Assembly: GCA_035539075.1 (NCBI GenBank)
Contig: DATLJB010000125.1
Coordinates: forward strand, 1 to 64,000
DNA: 64,000 nt
From: Dongia_B sp035539075
GTDB taxonomy: Bacteria; Pseudomonadota; Alphaproteobacteria; Dongiales; Dongiaceae
Direction: 5' to 3'
This document shows, one piece after another, positions 40,985 through 49,210 of this stretch. How positions within the stretch are numbered: position 1 is the first letter of the stretch; each line of letters begins with the position of its first letter. A program made the translations under genes and the position numbers. The notes under the pieces were generated by a model. It saw only the letters and a program-made list of their open reading frames with translations, ran no database searches and was not told the origin of the DNA.

Positions 40985-42505
40985 ATGCCTGCGATTATCT
41001 CCAGATTGTCCGCCATGGCCTTGCTGTTGTCATGTTCCAGCACGGTGGCGCTTGCGCCTCTCGCCAGAGCGGACGCGGATCTCAGTTATCGTGACCTTGT
41101 CCGCCAGGTGGCCAACACCTCGATCGTCTGGGTCGATCCAGGGGCCAGCCTGATCAAGGGCGATACGCCCGTGGCGCAGACCGCGGCGCTCTTCGGCAAA
41201 ATCGTGGCGCGCTATGCAAGGCCCGAGGAGGGGATCAAGGCGGAGGCGATCGAGCCAACCGCGATTTATGAGACGCTGGGCGCCTTCGTCTTGCCGGTCG
41301 CCCCCGAAGATGCACAGAAGGCGCTCGACCAGTTGCCGGCGATCGCGCCCGAGGATGCGAGGATGCTCGGCACCTCCATCGCCGTCACGTCGGACATGAT
41401 CGTCTCGCTTCTCGACGCCACCGATTGTTCGGACAAGCGTGCCAAAGAACTCAGCCAATCCGGCCTGAAGCCCAACACGATGCCGGTCGGTGTCCAGCGC
41501 GTCCGTGGCGGCAAAGCGGCGAGCTACAAGCGTAAGGTCTGGATTGTCGATACCGGGCTCGACAATGCCAGCCAGTTCATCCACGTCGATGCCAATGCCG
41601 CGGCGAACTGCACCTTGTCTAACACCACGGTGGGCGGCCCGGCGGCGATGTGCAAAGCGTCGAACGCCAGCACTTTCGATCAGGATCTCACCGATCGGAT
41701 CGGCCATGGCACCATGCTGGCGGGCATCATCGCCGCCAGCGGTTCAGCGGCGGGGCCAAGCCTGGTTGGCGTGGCTCCGGGCGCGACAGTGGTGCCGGTG
41801 AAGATCTTCGGCGGAACACCGGACATCAATCTCTCCGGTCCGCCGCTCGCCGCGCTGGACTATATCGCGCGGAATGCAGCGACGGGCGACATCGTCAATC
41901 TGAGCTGGGGAGCGTCCTGGCTGGAAGGCATGGACCAGCCGCAGAATCAGCTTTCGACGGTCTGGGGACCGGATGGCCGCCGGACCGGCCTGATCGCGCG
42001 GCTGAAGAAACTGATTGCCGATAAGCAGCTCACCATTGTGACGGCTGCAGGCAACGTCGATTCGGTCACGCGGCCGTCCTGGGTACAGTTCATTATGCCG
42101 GCAGGGGCGGGTTCTTATCCGCAGCCGAATACGGGTTGCCGCCTCTGCACCGTCTCGGCGGTTGAAAGTACGCTGCAGAGCGGTAAATGGACCGATAAGT
42201 TCTGGTTCGACAATAATCCGCCGATGCCGACGGGATCGCCCAGATACGGATCGGCCTATGGCCGCAATCCGCCTGACTTCGCCGAGCCCGGCGTCGACGT
42301 GATCTCGCTCTGGCCGCGCGGCGCGACAAACGCCAATCGCATCAATACCTGCTCCGGCACTTCCTTCGCTGCGCCCCATCTCGCCGGCATCCTGGTGCGC
42401 GGGACCGTGGCCACCGATTACAATGTGACGGGCGATCCGGACTCGCCCAACGACAAGAAGACAGCGGATCCCATGGGCGTCCTCGGCAAGAACACGGCGG
42501 AATAA
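40985..42505 (+). CDS. secreted S8-family (subtilisin-like) serine peptidase
   Basis: The 506-residue protein has a signal peptide (about 1-29). A poly-G ribosome site precedes the ATG at 40985. A prodomain-like region (about 30-175) leads to the catalytic domain with the triad Asp (VWIVDTGLDN, near 189), His (GHGTMLAGIIAASG, near 241) and Ser (CSGTSFAAPHLAG, near 460), and the oxyanion AAGN. Long inserts lie between His and Ser. It is 113 bp after the YcaO gene on the same strand. In RiPP loci subtilases often cut leader peptides, but this one is exported, so it would act outside the cytoplasm. Confidence 0.92.
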   Translation: MPAIISRLSAMALLLSCSSTVALAPLARADADLSYRDLVRQVANTSIVWVDPGASLIKGDTPVAQTAALFGKIVARYARPEEGIKAEAIEPTAIYETLGAFVLPVAPEDAQKALDQLPAIAPEDARMLGTSIAVTSDMIVSLLDATDCSDKRAKELSQSGLKPNTMPVGVQRVRGGKAASYKRKVWIVDTGLDNASQFIHVDANAAANCTLSNTTVGGPAAMCKASNASTFDQDLTDRIGHGTMLAGIIAASGSAAGPSLVGVAPGATVVPVKIFGGTPDINLSGPPLAALDYIARNAATGDIVNLSWGASWLEGMDQPQNQLSTVWGPDGRRTGLIARLKKLIADKQLTIVTAAGNVDSVTRPSWVQFIMPAGAGSYPQPNTGCRLCTVSAVESTLQSGKWTDKFWFDNNPPMPTGSPRYGSAYGRNPPDFAEPGVDVISLWPRGATNANRINTCSGTSFAAPHLAGILVRGTVATDYNVTGDPDSPNDKKTADPMGVLGKNTAE

Positions 42506-42536
42506 TCGCTCGATGTCTGGAAGGGAAGAGGTGGGT

Positions 42537-43652
42537 ATGACCGGGGTGACGCGCCGCAATCTGCTGGCATCTTTGGGCGCGGTGCCGCTGCTGGCGGCCG
42601 GCATCCCGGCACGCGGCGATGCGGCGGGTTCATATCTCGTCGTGATCAATCTCCGTGGCGCGCTCGATGGCTTGGCCGCCCTGCCGCCTCATGCCGATCC
42701 CGATTACCGCAGGGCGCGCGGCGACCTTGCCCTGGCGGGACCGAGTGCGCGCGGCGTCATCGATCTCGATGGCAGCTTCGGCCTGCATCCGGCTTTAGCG
42801 CCGCTGCGGGATTTCTTCCGGCGCGGCGAGATGCTGGTCATGCCTGCCACCGGCTTTCAGGTGCCGGGGGTAACGGCACGGATAACGCCAGGGACTACAC
42901 CAGGGACAACAGCAGGGATAACGCGAGGGCGGATGCCGGTGCTGACGCATGCAACCGGCCAGGCACTGATCGCTGAAAGCCTTGCGCCGACCAATCCAGT
43001 TGCACGGGCCGCCTTGCCAACCTCATGGCGATACGATCCGGCGCAACTCGATCTCATCGCCGATCTCTGCCATGGCAATCCGTCATTGCAGGAGAGCCTG
43101 GGGTCGCTGGTCGATGAAGGCGGTCTGCCCGCCGCCTTCACGGCGCAGGCGCAGTCCTTCATCGCGCAGGCAGGTGATCTCGGTTCGCGGCTTGCGGATG
43201 GCGCCGCGCCGCGCCTCAGCATGCTGGAGAGCCATGGCTGGGACACACATGCGGATCAGGGTAGGCATGACGGGCGGCTCGCGACAGCCCTTGTCGGGCT
43301 GGCCGAAGGCATCACCGCATTGGCGGCGGCGAGCGGCAGGGCCTGGTGCCGCATCAGCGTGCTGGTGGTCAGCGAATTCGGCCGCACCGTTGCCATGAAC
43401 GCGATGGGTGGCACCGATCATGGCTCAGCAAGCGTCACCTTGCTGCTGGGCGGCGCGGTTGCCGGTGGCCGCATCGTCGCGCGATGGCCGGGGCTGGCGC
43501 CCGAGCAGCGCGATGAAAGCGGGGGGCTGCGGGCGACGCGCGATCTCGGCGCCATTCTCGCGGCCGTTCTCCGGCATCTCGATGGCGCTCCGGGGCCCGT
43601 CGTCGGCGCAGCGCCGACAGGCCGATCGTCGCCGCATCTGTTCCACGCCTGA
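42537..43652 (+). CDS. DUF1501-family exported protein with an internal tetrapeptide repeat
   Basis: The 371-residue protein has a Tat-like N-terminus (TRRNLLASLGAVPLLAAG) and the DUF1501 end VVSEFGRTVAMNAMGGTDHGSASVTLLLGG. DUF1501 proteins have a sulfatase/alkaline-phosphatase-like fold and are usually exported. In the middle, where family members normally have the RSHFDAQ-type histidine motif, it instead reads GVTA-RITP-GTTP-GTTA-GITR (60 bp of 12-bp repeats). The metal-ligand segment is therefore probably missing and the protein may be inactive. ATG 42537 has GGAAGAGG upstream. It is 31 bp after the subtilase gene, so co-transcribed. Confidence 0.82.
   Translation: MTGVTRRNLLASLGAVPLLAAGIPARGDAAGSYLVVINLRGALDGLAALPPHADPDYRRARGDLALAGPSARGVIDLDGSFGLHPALAPLRDFFRRGEMLVMPATGFQVPGVTARITPGTTPGTTAGITRGRMPVLTHATGQALIAESLAPTNPVARAALPTSWRYDPAQLDLIADLCHGNPSLQESLGSLVDEGGLPAAFTAQAQSFIAQAGDLGSRLADGAAPRLSMLESHGWDTHADQGRHDGRLATALVGLAEGITALAAASGRAWCRISVLVVSEFGRTVAMNAMGGTDHGSASVTLLLGGAVAGGRIVARWPGLAPEQRDESGGLRATRDLGAILAAVLRHLDGAPGPVVGAAPTGRSSPHLFHA
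42867..42926 (+). repeat. five 12-bp tandem repeats inside the DUF1501 gene
   Basis: The units are GGGGTAACGGCA, CGGATAACGCCA, GGGACTACACCA, GGGACAACAGCA and GGGATAACGCGA, end to end. They code for five G/R-x-T-x tetrapeptides. The repeat is in frame and lies near the middle of the gene. Confidence 0.85.
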
Positions 43653-43670
43653 GATCTGCCTGCTTTTTCC

Positions 43671-45110
43671 TTACCAGATCTGTTCGGCGGAACGCGGTTC
43701 CGGGTCGGCATTGATGCCGAAGAGCAGCCGGCTGCGTGCTTCAAGGCTTTGCGCCAGCGTCTCGGCGAGATTCAGGGCAGACAAGAGCTCGGTGCGGCAG
43801 TAATAGCCGAGATAATCGGCTGCGAGGTCCGGCTTGCCCGCTGCGAGCAACGTGTGTGCGGTCTCGACCACACCGGGATGGGCCTGCAGCAGCCGGTGCT
43901 CGGCGGCCTCCCAGACGGCGGTCACTTCCGGCAGGAAGGCGTTGTGGTGCTGGATTACCAGATTGAACAGCCGTTTGAAGACGGCCACCGCCGAACGGGT
44001 CGCCTCGATCCCTTGCGGCACGCGGGAAGCGGAGGCGGGGTCGCCCTTGCGGGCATGGCGCAGATCGAGGAAGCGTGAGGACTCGCCCGCCGTCAGATAG
44101 CGGTGCTGGCAATATTCGGGCGGCACGTCATGCATGCCCATGAAGACCGGCACGAAGGGGGCGGCGATAGCGCCGATCTGCGTGTGCCAGAGATGGCGCA
44201 AGGCGACGTGATCCGAATGGATCAACGGCACGATCTGGCCATAGCCGGCGGTGTCGCCGGTCAGCTTTTCAGTGCGGATCGCCCAGACGATATCGGTAAA
44301 GCCGATCTTCTCGGGCCGCTCGGCGCGCGCGGCCATCTCCGCTTCGATCCATTGCACGCCGGCCCAGCGGCCCTTGCCGTCGCCGTAGATGGAATTGAAA
44401 TCGAACGGCTGCCTGGCGGCGGCATCGTACCAGCCTTGCTCGGTCGCAAAGCTGACAAGGTTCGGCGAATAGAGAAAATCGGGATGATCAGGCTGATCGA
44501 CTGGAATCTGGCCGATGAAGCCGGGGCGCGAGGCGCGGATGCTGTCGGGGCCGAGGCGCTCGGCCGCCCACAACTTCTGACCGCCGGCACATTCGATTAC
44601 CACCCAGGCCTCCTGCGGGTCGGCGATCAGATGCGAATTGCCGCCGTAATCGGCATAGCCGTAGGTGGCGATCAGATCGGCGATCACGTCGACGCCCTCG
44701 CGCGCGGTCTTTGCCCGCTCAAGGACGATGCGGGCGAGATCGCTGTAGTTCGGGCCGCTCTGGGTCGGCGGCGTCATCGCGATCAGCTCATCGCGCGAGG
44801 TCGACCAGATGTCGCGCACCGCCACGCCATATTCATTCAAGCCGCCATTGGTCAGCGGCGCCGGCACGCCCTTGTAATAGCTGTAGCTGACGCGGATATG
44901 CCGCGCCGTTTCGGCAACCTGGGGAATCTCCGACAAGAGGCCGGGCAGATCCGCTTCAGGGGTCACGCCAACCGTTATCCTGGCATCGGCCGCATGATGC
45001 CGTCGCGGCACGATCTCCAGCCAGTGGCTCGAAGGTTCGTCGCCGTAGCCCGCCAGATAGGAGATCCCATCCGACGTCAAGTTCCTGCCGATATAAAGTC
45101 CGTAGCTCAT
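43671..45110 (-). CDS. C69-type Ntn hydrolase (dipeptidase family) with Ser at the nucleophile position
   Basis: The 479-residue protein resembles the C69 dipeptidases (GGLNEYGVAVRDIWSTSRDEL, GGNSHLIADPQEAWVVIECAGGQKLWAAERL, NLVSFATEQGW). C69 enzymes expose an N-terminal Cys as nucleophile after processing. Here the chain begins MSYGLYIGRNLTSDGISYLAGYGDEPSSHW with no Cys. After Met removal Ser2 would be the N-terminal residue, as in Ser-type Ntn hydrolases. ATG 45110 has AGAGG 9 nt upstream, so the start is well supported. It is convergent with the DUF1501 gene (18-bp gap). No signal peptide, so it acts in the cytoplasm. Confidence 0.85.
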   Translation of the reverse strand: MSYGLYIGRNLTSDGISYLAGYGDEPSSHWLEIVPRRHHAADARITVGVTPEADLPGLLSEIPQVAETARHIRVSYSYYKGVPAPLTNGGLNEYGVAVRDIWSTSRDELIAMTPPTQSGPNYSDLARIVLERAKTAREGVDVIADLIATYGYADYGGNSHLIADPQEAWVVIECAGGQKLWAAERLGPDSIRASRPGFIGQIPVDQPDHPDFLYSPNLVSFATEQGWYDAAARQPFDFNSIYGDGKGRWAGVQWIEAEMAARAERPEKIGFTDIVWAIRTEKLTGDTAGYGQIVPLIHSDHVALRHLWHTQIGAIAAPFVPVFMGMHDVPPEYCQHRYLTAGESSRFLDLRHARKGDPASASRVPQGIEATRSAVAVFKRLFNLVIQHHNAFLPEVTAVWEAAEHRLLQAHPGVVETAHTLLAAGKPDLAADYLGYYCRTELLSALNLAETLAQSLEARSRLLFGINADPEPRSAEQIW

Positions 45111-45207
45111 GTCGCTGCACCTCTTGATTGCCGGATCGGATAGGCCGCATGGCCACCGGCTGTCAATCGACAGAACCGCATGCGCCCCGGCCGGGTGGCG
45201 CAGGACA

Positions 45208-45255
45208 GGCAAGAGCAAGGGGCGCGCCGCTGCGCTTGCGCCCCTTGCTCTTGCC
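45208..45255. repeat. perfect 17-bp inverted repeat between divergent genes
   Basis: GGCAAGAGCAAGGGGCG (45208-45224) pairs with CGCCCCTTGCTCTTGCC (45239-45255); one more inner C-G pair is possible. The loop is 14 nt. No T-tract follows on either side, so it is not an ordinary terminator. It lies between the C69 gene (leftward) and the secreted-protein gene (rightward). Confidence 0.9.
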
Positions 45256-45329
45256 CTTGCGGTGCCGGGGCCGGAGACGGCATCATGCCGCGAAGCCTAT
45301 CGGCCGGGACGTCATTGTCGGGGACACGC

Positions 45330-46070
45330 ATGGCTCGGAACACCAATCTGCGACGGGGGACGGGTTGCCTCATCCCCCTGCTGGGTCTTCTGTTGATCGG
45401 TGCCGCGCCGGCACGCGCCGTGGATATCGAGGACCAGGGCCTGCATTTCAGCGACGAACGCGGCGGCTTCCGCCTGCTCAGCGTCACCGGCACGGGAACC
45501 ATCGGCGATCCCATCACGGTCACGGAGGAGATGACCGGTCCCAACGCGCCGGTCCTCATCATCCGCGGCCTCAGCGCCCGCTTCGGCAACCGCGTCAACA
45601 GTTTCCATACCATCGCCTTCGCGATGACGAAGATCGTCATCAACCGCACCGACAAGATCTGGCAGAGCTATCGGGTTGAATTGCGCGAAGTGGAGACGCG
45701 GCCCAGCGACTATAGCGACGGGCTGAGTTTCGGGCAGAACTCCGCCGTTGCCAAGGACTTCACCGCGAGCCAGAATTTCACCGATATCGAACGCGTCTTC
45801 GAGCCGGAGGACAGCATCACCTATACCGGCGGCAGCGTGCCGCCGGGCGGCACGGCGATCCTGCAATTCGTCGTCAGCGACATGTCGCCGATCAACGAGT
45901 TCTATTTGCTGCAGCAACCGACCGCGCCGATCTCGCTACGCGAGACGCCGCCGCCGCAGCGCACCGCCGGGCTGCGGCGCGCAGACCGCCCGTTGCCGCG
46001 ACGGCCGCCGCTGCCGGCATCCATGGCCGTCGAAGGCCTGGTCGCCACCGGGCGCAGGGGCGGCCTTTAG
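45330..46070 (+). CDS. secreted protein of unknown function
   Basis: The 246-residue protein has a signal peptide (about 1-30, ending APARA-VD). The mature part is rich in beta strands (GGFRLLSVTGTGTIGDPITVTEEMTG, APVLIIRGLSARF, TDIERVFEPEDSITYTGGSVPPGGTAILQFVVSD). The C-terminal 45 residues are Pro- and Arg-rich (ETPPPQRTAGLRRADRPLPRRPPLP) and probably disordered. It has no Cys in the mature chain and no lipobox. I do not recognise the family. It stands alone between the inverted repeat and the FixL-like region. Confidence 0.7.
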   Translation: MARNTNLRRGTGCLIPLLGLLLIGAAPARAVDIEDQGLHFSDERGGFRLLSVTGTGTIGDPITVTEEMTGPNAPVLIIRGLSARFGNRVNSFHTIAFAMTKIVINRTDKIWQSYRVELREVETRPSDYSDGLSFGQNSAVAKDFTASQNFTDIERVFEPEDSITYTGGSVPPGGTAILQFVVSDMSPINEFYLLQQPTAPISLRETPPPQRTAGLRRADRPLPRRPPLPASMAVEGLVATGRRGGL

Positions 46071-46398
46071 CCAGCCGGCGGCAATGCTTTGGCGCAAGGG
46101 CCTTCCGGCCTCGCGGGCTGGTTCGCTGAAATCGGACGGCGCCCATCAATGCTGACAACCGCCTGCCGCCTGCCGAAAACCGGTCTCGGACAAGCAGGGG
46201 CCGATCGGTCCCGCACGGCTCGTCCGACGCGATCCGCAGGGGATTTCTGCCTGTAATGGTGGATTTTTGTCCCAGGCGACGTATGATGTCGATATCCTGT
46301 TTCGGAATCGACCGATTTCACTATATCTCTCTCTTCTCATGGATCTCGCATTTTCGAGCAGCCAGGCGTAAACAGGCTAAGGAATTGGGGAATCAGGA
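46071..46398. other. 328-bp region upstream of the fixL-like gene
   Basis: No gene is visible. From about 46250 on it becomes poorer in G and C, which fits a promoter region for the kinase. GTCGAT (46288-46293) and ATCGAC (46307-46312) form an inverted repeat with a 13-nt spacer. I see no Fnr/FixK box here. Confidence 0.45.
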
Positions 46399-48423
46399 AT
46401 GGGCTATGGTGGAACATCGAAAGCCGCGACGCGCCTGCACGACCACGGCCTGGAACATCCGTTCAGCCGCCTGATCCTTTCTGTCGCGCTTTATCTGTTC
46501 GCCAGTGTGGTTTCGCATCGGACCGCGGCAGCGATCGAGCCTTCCGCAGTGTTTCGGCCGGAGCTTGGCGTGGCATGGGCCGCATTCCTCGTTCTGCCTC
46601 GGCAGGATTGGCTGAAGCTGGCCGTTCTCCTGGCCGGCGGCGCGGCCCTCTCCAGCTTCTCCTTCGGGCCGGGCAGCCTGCAATGGATCTTCAGTGCCCT
46701 GGGCCAGGTGATTGTGGCCTTGGGTGGCGCCATGGTCTATCGCCGCTACAGCCCGTCTGCGCAGCCGCTGGATGACCTGATCAGCCTGCAGATATTTCTC
46801 GCCGTTGGACTGGGCGTCGTGTTCCTGTCCGGCTCGATCTCCGTCGTGCTGCGCTATCTGGCGGCGCAAGGTCTTCCGGACGGAAGCTGGGCGAGCCATT
46901 ACGGCGCCGCCGGCATGGCTGTCCTGCTCTATACGCTGCCGGCCATCGCCTGCATCGGCATGCGCAAGACCGATCTTCGCTGGCGACCTTCGCTCGACCT
47001 GCTGATCAGCGGCGGCCTGGCGCTTTTCGTCACGGTGCTGTCGCAATATGAGTGGGTCGGTTCGCATTTCTTTCCCAAGCTTTTTTCGATCCCGTTCCTG
47101 ATCTGGGTGGCGGTCCGCCGGCCGGCGACGGAAACGGTTTCGCTCATGATGGTGCTGTCGTCGATCGAGCTCTTCGATGCGGTCGGCAGAGGCGGGGTTG
47201 TCGCCGATTCCGGCGTGCTTCAGGCCGACGCCGTGCTATGGCTGCAGGTCGTCCTGGCAATCCGGGCAGGCTCGATCCTGATGCTGACCGCCAGCATCTC
47301 CGCGCGCAACAAGGTGGAACGCACGGCGGCCGAACATGCGGCGCGCCTGCAGTCGATGATCGAGGCGGTGCCCGATGCGATCATCACCATCGATCAAAGG
47401 GGCGCCATCACCTTCTTCAGCAGCGCGGCTGAGCGCATGTTCCAGTATCACGCCGAGGAAGTGATCGGGCGAAACGTCAAAATGCTGATGCCTTCCCCCT
47501 ATCGGGCGGAGCATGATTCCTATCTCGAGCGCTACCTGGACACGGGTGAGAAGCGCATCATCGGCATCGGCCGCGTCGTCGCGGCGCAGCGCAAGGACGG
47601 GACGACCTTTCCCATCGAGCTGGCCGTCGGCGAAGCCGTGCTGGATGGCCGGCACGTCTATACCGGCCTCATCCGCGATATCTCCGAGAAGCAGGAGACG
47701 GCGCGCCGGCTGCACGAGGTACAGGCCGATCTGCTGCATGTGTCGCGCTTGAGCGCGATGGGCGAGCTTGCCTCGGCCCTGGCGCACGAGCTGAACCAGC
47801 CTCTCACCGCCATAAACAACTATCTCCTGGCCGCCAAGCAGCTGATGAAGCGCGGGCCCGCGGATCTCGAGAAGGCCTCCGATGTCGTCGGCAAATCGAT
47901 CGAGCAGGCCGTGCGGGCCGGGCAGATCATCCGCCAGCTCCGCCAGTTCGTGGCCCGGCGCGAGGTGGAGCGGGAAAAGATCGACATCAATACCGTGGTC
48001 GATGAGGCCAGCGCCCTGGCCTTCGTCGGGCTGAAGGAACGCGGCATCGACGTCAAGATCGAGCGGGCCGAGGATTTCCAGCTCGTTTCGATCGACAAGA
48101 TTCAGATCCAGCAGGTTCTGATCAACCTCATTCGCAACGCCGTTGACGCGATGGAGAACGCGCCGCGCCGGCGGCTGACGATCCGGACGATCACCCGGCC
48201 GGCGGAGGTCGAATTCTGCATCGCCGATACCGGCAGCGGTATCGCGCCGGAAATGGCGGATCGGGTTTTCCAGCCTTTCACCAGCACCAAGGCCTCCGGC
48301 ATGGGTGTCGGTCTTTCCATCAGCCGCTCGATCGCCGAGGCCCATGACGGCCGCCTGTGGCACGAGCCCAATCCCGAAGGAGGGACCGTGTTCCATCTCT
48401 TGCTGCCCACGGAAGCCGACTAG
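46399..48423 (+). CDS. fixL: FixL-like membrane-bound haem-PAS oxygen sensor histidine kinase
   Basis: The 674-residue protein has a multi-helix membrane domain (about 25-300) of MASE1 type. A PAS domain follows (about 315-430) with RAEHDSYLERY (His372, the place of the FixL haem-ligand His) and IIGIGRVV (the Arg that senses ligand). The kinase core has ALAHELNQPLTAINNYLLAAKQLM (His461), NLIRNAVDAME and DTGSGIAPEMADRVFQPF. FixL frees its kinase when O2 leaves the haem and phosphorylates FixJ. The His/Arg pair suggests haem is bound here too. fixJ follows 26 bp downstream. The membrane domain is larger than that of rhizobial FixL. Confidence 0.92.
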   Translation: MGYGGTSKAATRLHDHGLEHPFSRLILSVALYLFASVVSHRTAAAIEPSAVFRPELGVAWAAFLVLPRQDWLKLAVLLAGGAALSSFSFGPGSLQWIFSALGQVIVALGGAMVYRRYSPSAQPLDDLISLQIFLAVGLGVVFLSGSISVVLRYLAAQGLPDGSWASHYGAAGMAVLLYTLPAIACIGMRKTDLRWRPSLDLLISGGLALFVTVLSQYEWVGSHFFPKLFSIPFLIWVAVRRPATETVSLMMVLSSIELFDAVGRGGVVADSGVLQADAVLWLQVVLAIRAGSILMLTASISARNKVERTAAEHAARLQSMIEAVPDAIITIDQRGAITFFSSAAERMFQYHAEEVIGRNVKMLMPSPYRAEHDSYLERYLDTGEKRIIGIGRVVAAQRKDGTTFPIELAVGEAVLDGRHVYTGLIRDISEKQETARRLHEVQADLLHVSRLSAMGELASALAHELNQPLTAINNYLLAAKQLMKRGPADLEKASDVVGKSIEQAVRAGQIIRQLRQFVARREVEREKIDINTVVDEASALAFVGLKERGIDVKIERAEDFQLVSIDKIQIQQVLINLIRNAVDAMENAPRRRLTIRTITRPAEVEFCIADTGSGIAPEMADRVFQPFTSTKASGMGVGLSISRSIAEAHDGRLWHEPNPEGGTVFHLLLPTEAD

Positions 48424-48449
48424 CCCTCTGTTTAAATCTGCTTATAGCC

Positions 48450-49061
48450 ATGCCTTTTGTCGTCTACATCGTTGATGATGAAGAACCGGTGCGGGAATCG
48501 CTGCGTATCCTGCTGGAAACGCACGGATTCGATGTGCGCTCCTTTGCATCTGGCGCGGATTTTCTCACCGCTGTTCGACGGGGTGATCCCGGTTGTGTCC
48601 TGGCGGATCTGCAGATGCCGGAGATGGACGGTTTACACCTGTTGACCGAAATGACATCTGCCGGACTCAGATTGCCGGTCGTCATGATGACAGGCTTCGG
48701 CCAGGTCGCCATCGCCGTCGAGGCGATGAAGTCGGGAGCGATGGATTTCCTGGAGAAGCCGCTATCCGAAGAGCAGTTGTTGACCTGTATCGAGCGGGCC
48801 AAGGCGAGCCTCAAGCAACAGCAGCAAACGACAGAGCGGCAGGCGGAGGCATCCGGCCGCATCGCCAAGCTGACGCCGCGCGAGAAAGATATTTTCGACC
48901 GGCTGGCGCTCGGCATGCAGAACAAGATGGTTGCGCTGGAACTGGATATCAGTCCGCGCACCGTCGAGCTTCATCGCGCTCGCATCATGGAGAAGCTCGG
49001 CGCCGCCAGTTTGTCGGACCTGGTGCGCCTCGCGCTGCAGCTAGAAAACCGGGAAAATTGA
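48450..49061 (+). CDS. fixJ: FixJ-type two-component response regulator
   Basis: The 203-residue regulator has a receiver (1-120: VDDEEPVRESLRILLE, acceptor Asp53 in LADLQMPEMDG, Thr in VVMMTGFG, Lys in FLEKPL). A linker leads to a LuxR-type HTH (about 140-200: KLTPREKDIFDRLALGMQNKMVALELDISPRTVELHRARIMEKLGAASLSDLVRLAL). It follows fixL by 26 bp and so probably shares its transcript. FixJ activates the fixK gene under low O2, and a Crp/Fnr-type gene is two genes further on. Start ATG 48450 is the family start. Confidence 0.93.
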   Translation: MPFVVYIVDDEEPVRESLRILLETHGFDVRSFASGADFLTAVRRGDPGCVLADLQMPEMDGLHLLTEMTSAGLRLPVVMMTGFGQVAIAVEAMKSGAMDFLEKPLSEEQLLTCIERAKASLKQQQQTTERQAEASGRIAKLTPREKDIFDRLALGMQNKMVALELDISPRTVELHRARIMEKLGAASLSDLVRLALQLENREN

Positions 49062-49162
49062 GAACATCGGCAATTCTGCCGATTCGTTTTCAAGATTCGG
49101 AACCAAACCCATTGCCAAATTGAGGGCTATTCTGCCACCTTCCAGGTGGAAACCGGATTGAC

Positions 49163-49176
49163 ATGATCTAGGTCAA
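49163..49176 (+). promoter_or_regulatory. near-consensus Fnr/FixK box
   Basis: ATGATCTAGGTCAA differs from the Fnr/FixK consensus TTGAT-N4-ATCAA only at the first base and one inner base. TTGAC (49158-49162) just upstream could serve as -35 or a second half-site. It lies about 35 bp before the stand-alone receiver gene at 49211, which suggests Crp/Fnr-type control of that gene. Confidence 0.55.
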
Positions 49177-49210
49177 GGTTCGCCCCTGCGGATGGATATT
49201 TAATCGCCCC

